A DNA stretch of 64,000 nt from Tetragonia tetragonoides (taxonomy: Eukaryota > Streptophyta > Magnoliopsida > Caryophyllales > Aizoaceae), in NCBI GenBank assembly GCA_038025085.1, contig CM076148.1:19006001-19070000 (forward strand), in the 5' to 3' direction. This document shows, piece after piece, positions 24,980-37,794 of this stretch; positions within the stretch are counted from its first letter, which is position 1, and the number at the start of each line of letters is the position of its first letter. The translations under genes were made by a program, and so were the position numbers. Under the pieces are notes generated by a model. The model ran no database searches and was not told where the DNA came from. It saw nothing but the letters and a program-made list of their open reading frames with translations.

Positions 24980-26860
24980 TTAATTCGATTCCCAAGAGTT
25001 TGTGTCAATCGCTCTCGGTCACTAGCTCCTAGCATCGACCATGTGGGAAGTGAACTGGTAGTAAAACGGTTGAAACAAAACCATTATCATAACTCGACCA
25101 TAGACCCCATAACTTATAACATAACCCGCATGCTCTCAAACGTCCACTCTCGGACCTATTTACATAACCATGTAAGTTGTAACCATTTCATAAAATAATG
25201 CTCATCACCTAAGAATCAATATCTTAGGCTACTCACCCACATGTCAAGAGCTAAAGAACTAACAACGTCTGAATGAATAAATAACCAAATAAATTAATTA
25301 TTCAAAAATGAATAATTAACATGGTATTATAGAAATGATGAAAAGAACAGGGCCTGTTGGTAGTGTGGAAGTTCGGCCAAAAAAAAAGTAGAGTCAAATG
25401 GGTGGAGCTAGGCCCATATGAAGGAAATAAAGGAAGTGCTTTGGCTCTACTCCCTTATTCTAACCAGCCGGTTGCCTCGACCTATTACAAGCAAATGGCA
25501 TGAGCTACACAATGTCTGGTGTAGACTGTTCGCCCACCAGTGTGTAACGTAGCACCACTTTTCCATAAAGTAGAAGATTCCCTTCACTTTTGAATTGTTT
25601 TTCAAAGCCATGTTTTTATACTTCTGAAAACTGAAGATAAAATATCTTCCGATGATGCCTAAAAACATTACGGACGAAAGTCCTCTTTGAAAACAAGTTG
25701 TAAGAACACTTACGAATATTTCGAACCTCGTGTTGAAAACTGATTGGGTCTGGTTCATCAAATGGTCAATTGTTCCTAGTAGCTTTCAACCTAAATTTTG
25801 TCCCATTAAGTTCCAAGCTCTACCAAGTTTGTAGCATAAGTCAATATCACATTGCATGATGTCTAACAAGGAAAATACCAAAAATATTCATTTCTAAGGC
25901 ATCACGTAATCTTTATATTACCGAGCAAGATATCTATCTATGATGTTAATTCAAGGCTACACAAAATCACACTTAACAAACTCATTAGCATAACACGATG
26001 CATAATCATATTTAGTTTGTTAATCATCAAAACTCAAAGGGTTCAAGAAAAACCTTATTGCATGCCTCTCAATCTTTTACCCACCTAGATGTAATGTAAT
26101 TTTGGCACCTAGATGTAATGTAATGTGGTAGCTTCAAGAGTGCAAGGGTATTTTTGATTTAGTGTACCCACTTGCGTAGCATAACTTACATCACATTAGT
26201 TATCTTGAATTATTATTCTCCCCAAATAGAAAAACGTTATCAGTAGGGTCTAGAACCAAAACTAGTTTGAAAGCCGTAGTTTTAGAACCAAAAACCAAAC
26301 TAATAGATCCATTTTCGATTCTCAAAAATAGGAATTTGTACCAACCAATTTCAATTCTAGTTCCTAACTTTTCAAAATCAGTTTGAGTGGGTACCCGACT
26401 TAAAAAATTTACAATATTTTTTCATTGTTGGAAACAAAAGATGATGATTTTTTTTAATAATATTAGAGATAATTTTTTTTTTTTGTAATCGTAGTGATAA
26501 TAATTGTATTTGTAATATAATAATGGTTTAATGATTGCATTCGTAATTTAAAATTTGATTTACACGGTTAAGTATTTCGATTGTAATATTATTTTAGGTA
26601 TATTTTATTTTTAGATAGTAATAAATGTTGTTGTGATTTTATAATTATTGTTATTATTACCAAAATATAAATTATTTTATTTTATAAAAAATATGAACTT
26701 GTATTTAAATTAGACCTTTGTATCCAGGATCCCCAGGAATATCCAATTTCAATTTATAAAAATAGGAATTATGGCAACCAATTTCAATACATTAGAATTA
26801 GGAATAGATGAATCCAAGCAATTTCAATTTCGGATAGTGTAATACGCGGTGACTAGCTGA
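24980..26860. other. Intergenic, no supported gene
   Basis: Frames here (the longest is a 104-residue minus-strand frame at 25447-25761) match no family I recognise. CACCTAGATGTAATGTAAT is directly repeated at 26084 and 26107. 26240-26830 has AACCAAAACTAG and AACCAATTTCAAT words repeated and may be a decayed transposon without visible ends. Confidence 0.4.
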
Positions 26861-26879
26861 TTGTGCTTTGGTGGAAAAT

Positions 26880-27165
26880 CGGTAAGTATATGGTGACAAT
26901 GTATCCAAGCCTAATTATCCGATCCGAAAACCTGAATATCTGAAATTTCGGACACTCAAAAAATGGATATTCGAAATTTCGAATATCATTTTCCAAAATT
27001 ATCGAAATATCTGAAAAATTTTGATTTACATTCTCAAAATATTAGATACAAAATAGAATAAAATAATATATTTATTTCAATAGCGGATATTCGAAGTTAT
27101 TTCCGATACGAGTTCGAATATCAAAAGTGGGTACCCGAAATCCGAAATCCGAAACCCATTGACCC
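26880..27165. repeat. Decayed self-complementary element (CGAAATTTCGGATAT words)
   Basis: ATCCGATCCGAAAAC, GAAATTTCGGA and CGAAATTTCGAATATC on the left mirror GGATATTCGAAG, CGATACGAGTTCGAATATC and GGTACCCGAAATCCGAAATCCGAAACCC on the right. The pattern resembles non-autonomous hAT elements, but TSD and clean termini were not found. It lies about 260 bp upstream of the BRCA1 start codon, within its likely promoter. Confidence 0.35.
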
Positions 27166-27339
27166 GTACGTCCATTAGCCATACGCCCAAACCCATTTGG
27201 CCATTTCACGAAACAATAGCGTTTTAACGAGGCGGGTAATGAAAATTTCAAAACTTTTGAAATTCCCACCAACTTCCTCTACAATCTTCTCCCTTTTTTT
27301 TTTCTTTTTATCTCTTTCCCTAAAATTTCCGTCCCTTCA

Positions 27340-27342
<3 letters not shown>

Positions 27343-27378
<36 letters not shown>
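27343..27378. repeat. (TC)n tract in the BRCA1 5' leader
   Basis: 18 TC units about 45 bp upstream of the start codon at 27424. TC/GA tracts are frequent in plant 5' UTRs and core promoters (Y patch, GAGA-type sites). Confidence 0.9.
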
Positions 27379-27382
<4 letters not shown>

Positions 27383-27423
27383 TCCGAAAATCGACCATCC
27401 AGTTTCTCTCTCTCTCAACGAAA

Positions 27424-30400
27424 ATGGCAGATACATCATCATCTCTAGAAAGAATGGGCAGAGAACTCAAATGCCCTATTTGGTAAACCCATCACACCCT
27501 TATTTTCTTTTCCTTTCATATTACCTCCATTTTGCAATTCCGCCAAATTCTTTTTCAATTTCGTGAAATTTATTGCTTATTTGACAACGCTGATTTATTC
27601 ATTTGTTTTTTTTATTACAGCTTGAGTTTGTTTGATTCTGCTATGTCTCTTACATGCAATCATGTTTTCTGCAAGTAAGGGTTTGTTCCATTTTTAGTTG
27701 AATTAAATTTTTAATTTTGCAATTCGTTTCATAGCTAATTTTGCAATTTCAGTACATGTATTCATAAATCGATGAGATCAGCTTCGAATTGCCCCGTTTG
27801 CAAAGTGCCTTATCAACGTCGAGGTATGTTTATCTTCTTAAAATAGATTAACGAGTTTCAATTTTGATTACCCCTTTTGTATTACTGCCAATTTTGCTTG
27901 AAAGAACTTGTCTCAGTGACTATTTCGTGTGACAACTAGCTAGCAGTTCCACTTCCACCATTGTCTTACTTTCGCGGTTTTTTTTTTTGTTGGCGTGTTT
28001 GGGTTCATGGATTTAGACTGTTGTACTGAACACAAAAGAAATCTTTTTCACATACAAGACATTATTTTACATGTCTGGACTATATAAGGTCTTAGGTTCA
28101 ATCAGCTATGCTTAGCCACACACAGAATTATAGCACTCGTATCCAGGAATTCGTTACTGTCCTGAATAGATTAAAATGTTCTGATCATCGGTGGTAGCTT
28201 ATTGTGCTGAAAAAATGATACTAACATGGCGGTAGTTAGTATCATTCTGTTACACTGCTGTTTGAGGTAAAATGAGAGACTGATATTTGATTGAGGTGCA
28301 TGATCTGTTGAAGAAAGGACATTTATTCTGGTATACATGATCCTGTAAATTAATCTTTTGATGGGTTTTATTAATAAAAGAAAAAATCTTTTGATGGAAT
28401 GCTTTGACAAGTTGAAAACCACTTGCGAAGAAGGCTATGAGGGTGGCTTAATGCCATGTGAACTACGGGTTTTATTCCAAGTGAAATTGAAGCTACTGTA
28501 TTTGGAAGGCCTTGTATGGTTCTAAAACTTCTAATTTGAGGCTCAATTTAGTTTGTCTTCATTTTGCATGATCAAATCTGTAGGACAGTAGAAGGCCTTC
28601 CAAATAATCACATACCAGCAATTTGTTCAAGTTCAACTTTCAACATTACATGGCACACCTGTTGCTTTTGAATAGTTACATCGAGGTGGCCACATCAAGA
28701 AATATTGTATTTAGCGGGGAGGCTATTAGTTAAAATAATGGTACAAGTAAAGAACTGGGACACTGGATAACAATGTGAACTTTGAGGTTGGGGCGTAAAG
28801 GACTTTCAGCAATGACAAAATGGTTCTATCTCCATAAACAGTTGTTTCTTTTTAAAAATTGGAATATTATGATGTGTTGGAAAGGTGTATGCCATCTTGG
28901 TTGTCTGTTGTTTTCCTGACTTGCTTCTACTATTACATCAATCTGTTTTTGCTGAATAGTTTCTTAGATCTTCTTGAACACTCTTGATAAACAAATTTAT
29001 GCGTTGCAGAAATTCGACCTGCTCCTCACATGGACAACCTAGTGAACATATACAAGAGCATGGAAGTTGCTTCAGGGCTTAGCCTTTTCATTAGTCAGAA
29101 TCAACCCACTACCAAATCCTCAGGTGACATAACATTGTGACTTTGCTTTTAACAGATGTGCAGAAGCCCGTATATACAAAATATACCAAGAAGTTTTTAG
29201 TCTTAATTGGAACAAGGATGTTTACAACATTATCTTGTGTCTCCACACAATATATTTCTGTATCTGATAACTCTAGTTTCTTTATCATCAGATTACATTT
29301 GAAATACTATGCACATTGTTCTGAAGTGTGGCTCTTAAGAAAAGGGGATGTCAAGAAAATAGTTTTGGCCCTGAATAAGGGGGAAGGGGGGAGGGGGACA
29401 GACTCTAAACTTTAAGTCTTACCTTGAATTCACTATTATTTTGTCTCAAACCATAAGATTCTGGAGTCTAACACTAGAAAGATCACAGCTGTTTCGTCAA
29501 CTTATCCATGACAATTTAACTATCTTGCCTATAACAATTGGATTTCCCTAATCTGCTTAAAACTCTACCACATTCTCTAATCTTGTAATTATGTAAGTTA
29601 CTCCTTAAAGTTATGCCATGTTCATCTTGGTTTTGAAGATCCAAGAGCCATTCCAAACTTAATGGAATTATAAAAAACATATGAAGAAAATCTAAGGTGG
29701 TGTTTACTTGCTTGCAATCATATGCTTGCAATGCAATCATTTTATAGGGTAGATGTGAGGTGGAAAATGAAGGAGGGGGAGGAAGGAGATGGGAAAAGTG
29801 AGGTTGATTACATCCTTCAAAGTAATCAATATTACAAGGGAAAAGTTGAGCAATTATGATTACATTGAATGATGCAATCGACCCCACTTTTCCCATCCAT
29901 CTCCTCCCACTCCTTCACTTTTCACCCCAAATTTACTCTACAAATTGATTACATTGCATTACATTTGATTGCAAGCAAGTAAACGAGGCCTAAAGGTAGA
30001 AGTGAATGACTTGCTTGGAAATATGAACCTCTTATATTTTTTCTTACTCTTACGGTTTTAATTCAAAGTGCTTCAAAAACGATCTTTTTTGCTGAAGGTG
30101 CTTCTTACGGTGTTAGAGTGATGTTGTCTCCTCACAGGCCCTATCTTTGGCCCAGTGGTTTCCTTCTCCAAATGAACTAAGCTACTAGTTCTTAAGTTCC
30201 ATTAATAAATATTTTTTGTATGATAAAAAAAAAAGAATTAAGTACATTCTAGCAAACTGAAGTTTCTGGAAGAGGCAGTAGATTGTTTAATGCTTGCATT
30301 TCTGAAATCAGACATGTGTCTGGAAACAGATATCCTATGATACGTTCGGACTCTGTTGATGATACTGCACTAGTCATGCTTGTTTAAATTGTATCTTTAG

Positions 30401-33400
30401 CTAGTGGGATGGATTGCCACACTTTATTTTTTTTTTGTTGTTCATATGTTTTGGTTGTTTCTTCATGTTGCAGATGATGAAAAGCTGACTGAAGGTGATG
30501 GCAGTGCTGGGGCACAGGACGCTGGTGGAGAAACCCCAGAAACGATTAAGCTTCAAAGAGTAAAGGGAATAAGGTGCAAAACACCTAGATTGAAATCAAG
30601 AAATTCTAAAAGGGTTCAAGTGCCACAGTGTCTCACTACTGAGACTCCAGTACGAGAAGCAATAAACAAACTTGATAAGAATGAAGTAATGAACTATGCT
30701 ACTAACAGGACCTCAGTCTCACCAAGTGCACATTCACCTTCAAACGGCAACGGAAATGCAGCCTTGTCACCTTTTTTCTGGTTACGGGAAGAAGATGCAG
30801 ATAAACCAAGTCAGCGAACAGAACTGGACCATTTGACGGGCACACCAGAAAAAGCTCCATCTTTTAGTGACATCAAGGATTCAGATGACGATGTGCCTTC
30901 TACTATGTTTCCAAATGTGAGTGTTCAAAGTATTCTATGATAATCATTAAAGTTAAATTTTTTACTTTTGAATCTCTATGTGTTAATCTGCCTCATAGCT
31001 CAGAAGGGTCCGATTGAAAGTCTTGTTGATTTGAGCTTCTCAGGTCTGAGGCTCCATAGTAAGTCAACCTATGTTGACAATGTCTATTCTGGCATCTAGA
31101 GCTCTGATTTTGGTTGATCTTGTGTTCCAACTTTAACCACAAGATTGGTTTTTCTTTTCCTTGTTGTATGAACTTATGACGTGACATATTTTTACAGGAG
31201 AAACTGCTCAATAATGCAGATCTTTTTGACAGTGAGATGTTTGAATGGACTCAAAGAGCTTGCTCTCCTGAACTTTGTTCAAGTCCTATCAAGATGCAGG
31301 TAACGGTTTTTTCAGTGATGCAGACATCTCACAATATTAATCTCCATTATATTTTAATTGTTTGTTTTTCAGATTCTGAAACTAACTTGATCCCACGCAG
31401 GCGGATGACACAGTTGAATCTGATAGAACGCAAAAAGAGGGGTCAGATGCACCCTCAAAAGGTGCTGTCAGAGATGGAGAAGTCATCACAGAGCACCTGG
31501 ACAATATCAGTTTCCTAGAGAAGAATAGTGTACAGGATAATGAACCTCACAATTACTCCTCTCCTGGAAGCAAAAGTGGTTATAGCCGACACGGGAGAAA
31601 AATGCCCCAGAAGAGAGGTAGGAAGGCAAACAAAAGAACCCAACTTAAGCGTCAAAAGAAAGATGTGGGGCAAGTTAAAGAGTCAGACAACGTTCCAGAA
31701 ACACATGACTGCTCCATGCAGATCCGAGGATATGATTCTCAGCTAGGTCTAGGCAATTCAATGGCTTATTGTATCGCCAAAGCAAGACATGTTGGGTCAA
31801 TTAATTCAAAGTTACTGAATGAAGCTGACGATCCTGATACCTCTGAAGTGCCTGCTGCTTTGGACAGTAGTAGAGGCACTAGTAAAGATAGGGAGTTGAA
31901 GAATTCTAAGAGAACTTTTAAGAGAAACAAGCTGGACCATCCAGTAAAACGAAAGGACCAGAAGAATCTTGCTAAATCTGACATAATCCAAGATAATATT
32001 GTTTCTCAAGATGGAGAACATGAAGATACAAAGTCAAAATGTAATTTATCTATTGGAAGGTCTTTTGAAAAGGCTCACACTATTGCAGGAAGATCCATCA
32101 GTCGCATCACCCAGCGGAAAAACAAAAGAAATGGTGAACAAGTGTCTGTGGTAGAAAACAGAGTTCCTCTATTTGACGTTTGCCAAGAAAAGGTGGCAGA
32201 TGGAAACACAGATGTTCATTTGGAGGCTGTAGCCCAAGCTGGAGCACCTAATGTTCCGGAGATTCATGAAAATGAAGATCTTGGGGGTTCATTGACAAGA
32301 CAAAAGCATCCTCAGAGAGACATGCCAGCTTTACGCAAATGTGGTGCAAAGTCTATTACATGTGCTTTCTGTCATTCAAGCAAAGAGACGGAGGTACTAT
32401 GTTGCATCATAATAATATCACGTCTTCCCCTTAAGATACTAACAAAAAGTAATATGCTTCCTAGGCCATTCAAAGATGACTCATTATTTTTACTGCAGGC
32501 TTCTGGGGAAATGATCCGTTATTCTGATGGTAAACCAGTTTCAGAAAATCACAGTGCCGGTCATGTCATTCACTCACACAGAAACTGCACTGAGTGGTAT
32601 TTTCTTGCACTGAGTGGTATTTTCTTCTCAAATTGGCACGCACTATGCTTGAAAACTGGTATCCTTAAACTAAAGCACACTAGTTTCATGTATTACATGG
32701 TAGAACATTTGGATGTATTTTGCGTTTGCCTGATGAGATCCCAACTTCTGACTGATGAAACATTGTTATTAACTGTTATCACTATACGCAGGGCCCCCAA
32801 TGTTTATTTTGAAGATGATATTGCAGTCAATCTTCAGGAAGAACTGGCAAGAAGTCGAAGGATTAGTTGCTCTCTGTGTGGGGTGAAAGGGGCGTCCCTT
32901 GGCTGTTATGAGAAGAGTTGTCGTAAAAGTTTCCATATTCCTTGTGCCAAGATGCTTCAGAAGTGTCGTTGGGATGCAGTGAGTGTTTTAACTGTAGTTA
33001 CTTAGACATAGACACTAATTGACAAATGAATTAAAGTTCCTCCTTTTCTCAAGTTGACTATGTCATTCTTCCAACAGGACCACTTTGTCATATTATGCCC
33101 GCTTCATGCGTCTTCAAAGCTACCTTGTGAATTGCCCACCTCTCAGATGAAAAAAGGAGAATCCAATCTGAATGGGTATGTTATCTTTTCAAACCTTCCC
33201 TAGAGTTATCACCAACAGATGTTTTAAAGCCTGGTTACATTTTGTTCTTTTCCTGCAGGAAATATGTCCGCCAACGGTTACAAGTTGCTGGAGAACATGA
33301 TAAAAATACAAATTTGTGGCATTGTGGTCGATTATCTGAGAAAATTGTTATCTGTTGTTCAGGTCTTGCTACTGGGCAGAAGGTAGAATAGAAAGTTATT

Positions 33401-34906
33401 CATATAATATCCATTGGAATGTCAATGCGTACAAACTAGTGTTTGATGTTTTTCCCCTAACGAGGTTAGCTGGATCTGCAGGAAACCATTTCTGAGTTCG
33501 CCAAGTTATCTGGAGTTGCATTGTCAAAAGACTGGAATGCAAGAGTTACCCATGTCATTGCATCAGTAGATGAGAATGAAGCATGTAGAAGAACCCTAAA
33601 AGTTTTAATGGGAATTCTGGAGGGAAAATGGATACTAAGCATCAAATGTTAGTACACGTTCCTGCATACCAAATTAGTCTGGGTTAAAAACTTAAAATCT
33701 GCAAGCATTTTTGTTATCCTAAGTTCACATTAATCTGAAGCCAGTCTTTCTTGAGTTTACAGGGGTTCAGGCTTGCATGACGGCCATGAGATTAGTTGAT
33801 GAAACTCCTTATGAAATCAGTTGTGACATTCATGGAGTCAAGAACGGTCCTCATCTAGGAAGATTAAGACTTCTGAACAAGGTGCTTATCATCACATAAT
33901 CTACTCGTATTATTGTTTTTGGAACGTATTTACGGTTGTTTAGATTTAAAATTATTGACCATGGAAAAAAGAAATACTGTTAACAACAAAGGGCCCTAAT
34001 GTTGCTGTTAATCATAACCATGCTATGGATAAGTCATGACTTACGAGATGCTTCATACCTTCTGATTGTTTTTGGCTATTCGGCTGTTTGGATATCTTCA
34101 AAGTAAAGTAGTTGTTCCACCCCAAGTACTGTTGTTTTGTTTCAATCTATAGGATCCTTTGCTGGCTGGATACATTGACCCATATCTTAAGTCTTGACCT
34201 GCCAAATATATTGAAAGATTATTGTTATGTCATTCGCCAACCAGTGATTCATAACAGAATCACAGATTTGTTAGAATATTATTATCATTAAATCATTTTA
34301 TGTAACTTCTTTTCCCCTCCCTCCTCCCACTGTACTTACTCATATTGTCAAAGCCTTCTCAGTTCTCATAAACTAGCTTAGATGGGTGTCTTAACTAATG
34401 TGCACACTGAGGCTGAATATTTGGTGGCTGTGGCAATGTGCAGTTAATATAAAACATGAACAACTTGAGTCTCTTTGTAATATTTATCATACTTTTTATA
34501 TGAAAACCTGATTAGTTCATTTCTTGCTAACTTATTTATTGACCATCTCTTCAACTTATAGCAACCAAAGCTCTTTGCTGGGTACAAGTTCTATTTCAGT
34601 GGAGAATTTGAACCTTCATACAAAGGATACCTACAAGACCTTGTTACAGCTGCAGGAGGAACTGTACTACACAGGAAACCTGTTGCGGAAACACACAATA
34701 CTCCTGCATCAGGTTCATCCGTCTTACCAACTATCATAGTGTACAGCATTGAGCTGCCTGGTAAGTGTGATGTCAGAAAGAAAGAAGTGATTTTAGATTG
34801 CAGGCGATCTGATGCAGAAGCTCTTGCAAGTTCAAGTGGATCAAAGGTGGTAAGCAATTCATGGCTTCTGAATTCTATAGCAGGGCACAAGCTGCAAGAT
34901 CTGTGA
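27424..34906 (+). CDS. BRCA1: BRCA1 homologue (RING E3 ubiquitin ligase, DNA repair)
   Basis: 14 exons by my reading: 27424-27482, 27621-27674, 27753-27823, 29010-29123, 30474-30916, 31198-31299, 31401-32393, 32499-32596, 32792-32978, 33078-33175, 33259-33382, 33482-33647, 33763-33881, 34562-34906. All borders are GT/AG, phases agree, and the total is 2973 nt (990 residues; Arabidopsis BRCA1 is about 940). N-terminal C3HC4 RING with ligands C17, C20, C32, H34, C37, C40, C51, C54, after MADTSSSLERMGRELK. Plant BRCA1 motifs SPFFWLREE (~198), FSDIKDSD and FDSEMFEWTQR. Extended PHD ~602-717 (CAFCHSS; NCTEW; CRKSFHIPC; CPLH). Two C-terminal BRCT repeats (~763-860, ~877-985). With BARD1 it forms a nuclear ubiquitin ligase in homologous recombination. 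The SPFFWLR and FEWTQR motifs and the length favour BRCA1 over plant BARD1. No disruption seen. Confidence 0.95.
29696..29990. mobile_element. Tourist-like (PIF/Harbinger) MITE, 295 bp, in BRCA1 intron 4
   Basis: TAA target duplications at 29693-29695 and 29991-29993. TIRs: GGTGGTGTTTACTTGCTTGC on the left; the right end, read on the other strand, is GGCCTCGTTTACTTGCTTGC. A second, subterminal layer is also inverted (GGAGGGGGAGGAAGGAGATGG against CCATCTCCTCCCACTCC). A second copy of the same family lies at 52594-52890. No ORF. It sits well away from the splice sites of the 1.35-kb intron. Confidence 0.9.
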
Positions 34907-35408
34907 AGTGGGTGGTTGATTAATTATCACAACTTTTCTGTCAATAACTATAAGATCTGGAAGACTGAACCAGTAGGATAGTTAGTTTAAACGGAGTCGC
35001 AAACAATGCTAAGAATGTGAAATTGTGAATGTATTTAGAAATATCCCTTAAATGGGAGCAACATATGCAAGTCTTGTTGAACGTGTGTGTGTATATATGT
35101 AATTAATTTTCATTTATGCTGTAATTCTACTAATATTCAAGATGGGGACTTTGGAGATTCTGTTAAATTACAGAACAGAGGAAAAGTTGGTCATTTGGGA
35201 TTTGCATTTTGCAACAAGTGAAATAGATTTCCTGGTTTGCATTCACCAGTGAATATGTGCAGCTTTACATACACAGCAGATACACTATACATATAATTTT
35301 TCTCTTTATCTTCTTTTGTTGGGTGTGGGGATGAATTAAGAAAACTGAAAAAACCCAGACAACAAAATTTATGAGTGAACTTTTTATCATGAAAACTGAA
35401 GCATTTGT
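34907..35408. other. 3' flanks of two convergent genes
   Basis: The BRCA1 3' UTR begins at 34907 and the minus-strand gene stops at 35409, so the two genes converge with about 500 bp between. TATATATGTAATTAATTTTCA (35091) and AATAGA/AATAAG-like words are weak polyadenylation candidates. No other feature seen. Confidence 0.5.
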
Positions 35409-36619
35409 TCATTGTTGCCCTTCCTGTCTATACCTCGAAAGCTTGGCTTCCAACCTCTTGAAAACACGCTCCAATGCAGCGATTTTCTCTTCAATCTCCC
35501 CCAGTTGTTCACCCCAACCACATGCATGGACGCGTTGCTTGAGTCCCTGGATTTGGTGAATTCCAACGTCGATCTCCTCTCCTAATTCATCCATTGCAGA
35601 TTGCATTCCATCTCGTTCTTCCTGGCCCTCTTTGAGTCTCCTCTTCATCGACTTATACCCTTCCAACGATCTCAGAAGCTGATCCGAAAGCTCCTTATTC
35701 CTCTCAAGCAAGGCTTCATGATTCAGATGTGGTGACTCTGGTCCCTTGTTGCAATTCTTACCCTTTTTATGCTCAGCAACACAAGCCTGCACTTTATTTG
35801 ATAACCTCTCATTTTGAGCCCTAAGATCACTAATAAGCTCTTCCATCTCATTCAACTCTTGCACTTTCCGCGTTAGCTCTCTCGCTATGATCTCTTTCTC
35901 TCTTCCCAAACTCGCACACATCACTCCTAGCCTCTTTTGTGCCGCGTAACTGGTATGCAAATCTCTTCTTAGCCTTTCTTTCTCGTCTAAGATCAATGTT
36001 TCGTTCTTCTTGTGGTGATCCCTAGGAGGATTATTAACCTTTAGATCGGTGTTACAACGTCTGAGCTCCGCCCTACTTTTGTTATTACCAATGGATTGCG
36101 ATTTTTGAAGCCTCGTCTTCACGTCATCTATGATGGTCATTATTCCAGCCAGCCTCTGAACCCTTCGTTCGTCGATGGTCCTTCTGTGAGAGGCCTCTTG
36201 ATGATCTTGAATAAGCTTTAATAGCAGCTTTACATTTGTTGCAATGCCTGTACATACATAAATCAGCCGCATAAACAACAGAGAAAAAAAAAATCTTCCA
36301 TTTTCTTATGTGTTCTCTTTTGGTTGTATAGGCCATCTCTAGCTAAGATTTCGTAGGACACATTATAATCATGCATCAAACATAGAAACTTCTCGAGAAA
36401 ATGTCCTAAAATCGAGAAATTATTAGATAGTCCAGAACCATATTCCGAGCCTTCGATGAAACAAAAAAAACACCAAGAAATGAAACTAAATGAAAATAAT
36501 GAAATACAAAACAAAGAAACAAAAATTTTATTTATACCTTCTAAGCTTGAATCTTCAGAATGGCTGTTGGTTGACATAGGCAAAAGATCAGGGGATGAAC
36601 TCACACGAGCCCCACTCAT
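35409..36619 (-). CDS. Conserved plant coiled-coil protein, function unknown
   Basis: Two exons on the minus strand: 36619-36538 and 36247-35409 (GT/AG intron of 290 bp), 921 nt, 306 residues. The start MSGARVSSSPDLLPM is followed by NSHSEDSSLEG, then the exon junction and IATNVKLLLKLIQDHQEA. The rest is charged and heptad-like: EKERLRRDLHTSYAAQKRL, CASLGREKEIIARELTRKV, ELISDLRAQNERLSNKV, LERNKELSDQLLRSLEGYKSM, ending EEKIAALERVFKRLEAKL. No signal peptide or membrane segment. I recall similar uncharacterised proteins in other eudicots with the SHS.DSSLEG start and the EKERLRRDL...GKEKEI.A.EL core, but no assigned role. It could be a cytoskeletal or vesicle coiled-coil protein. The 36263-36619 frame without the splice is intron read-through. 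Confidence 0.8.
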
Positions 36620-36639
36620 TTTGTTTTCTGTATCAAGTT

Positions 36640-37790
36640 TTGCCTAAGCAGAGGGATTAATATAGAAGACAATAAACTTAAAAAAATTTAATAATTTGAG
36701 AGATCCAAAAAGGAGAGGTTGAATATGCAAGCATAGAAAGAAAAAAAAAACAGGTTGTTCACTTTCTCTCCTCTCTTCTCTCTCTATCTATCTATCTGGT
36801 TTTCTTTTTTCAACAGAGTTGAATGTTTTGCAATAATGTTGTGATTTCTGTGTTCCCATAATTGGTGTTGGTTAGTTTTGTTATGTTGCGCAATAGTAGG
36901 AGGGGAATTTTGACTCATTCATAATTAAGAGAGATTTAATCGGACTGTAGGTTTTTTATGGTGTGGACTTATCATATAATGCTTATGAAGAAGAAAAAAA
37001 GAGAGGGGCTAGGGAAATATGAGAGACCATATCCCTTAGGTCCACTCTATACAAGTGCGTAAATTATTGTATGTCACAAAATTTTGCGTACTCTTGGTGT
37101 ATATTCTTTGTAGTATATCGTATATGGTGCATTGTTGACTTGTTAGCGGGTGTTTTTGGAGCTTTTACATCTAAGTTTTTTATTTAGAAAATATTTGCAT
37201 GAACTTGTGGATAGTATAATTACCATGGAGGAGGAATTTATCATTGATAGATAGTCACATGAAATTCTTACCAATGAAAGATTTTAAAAAATAATACAAA
37301 TTTATTTCTCTATTGAAGCTCGACTTTAAAAAAAGTGCAAAAATCCAACCATATATAATGATCGATAAAATAACATCTTTTTTGATAGAGATCTCGATTG
37401 CGGTTATAAATATGTTGAGTAGTCTATATGGTCATTTGAATCTTTATTCACAAAATCATATAACTCTTACAATAGAAGAAAATAGTTCCATACAAATGGA
37501 TAGAACAACTCTCACTGACAGAGGGATAATCTTTTTAAAACTAATCAAAAACACCAAATCCTAAAACAAACTAATCAAAAGGGAAATCCTAGAGAACACA
37601 AAGGAAAAAAGCAAAAAAAAAAAAAAAAGATCTAAGGTCGAGATTTGTTAAAAATCAACCATTCTCGATTTGAAAAAGACTCTTTTGATGGAGGCTAGGA
37701 TTTAAAGAGGAGAAAAAGAGGGAGTAAGTGGATAGTCATTGTACTTAATTTCCATATAGCTTGACTTGAGTTTAAATATTTAATGAAAAA
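36640..37790. other. Upstream region of the coiled-coil gene; no other gene seen
   Basis: A CT-rich/CTAT microsatellite-like stretch (36765-36797) lies 150 bp upstream of the minus-strand start and may be the promoter or leader. Beyond it, AT-rich sequence without recognisable elements; poly(A) at 37613-37628. Confidence 0.4.
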
Positions 37791-37794
37791 GAGA

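Noticed and set aside
25447..25761. 104-residue minus-strand frame
   Set aside because: No recognisable domain, AT-rich flanks, no splice or promoter support.
27424..34906. BARD1 instead of BRCA1
   Set aside because: Plant BARD1 shares RING, ePHD and BRCT, but the SPFFWLREE and FEWTQR motifs, the start MADTSSSLERMGRELK and the ~990-residue length fit BRCA1.
36263..36619. 118-residue single-exon protein on the minus strand
   Set aside because: Its second half is intron; a GT donor at 36537-36536 and AG acceptor before 36247 give a better, longer protein.
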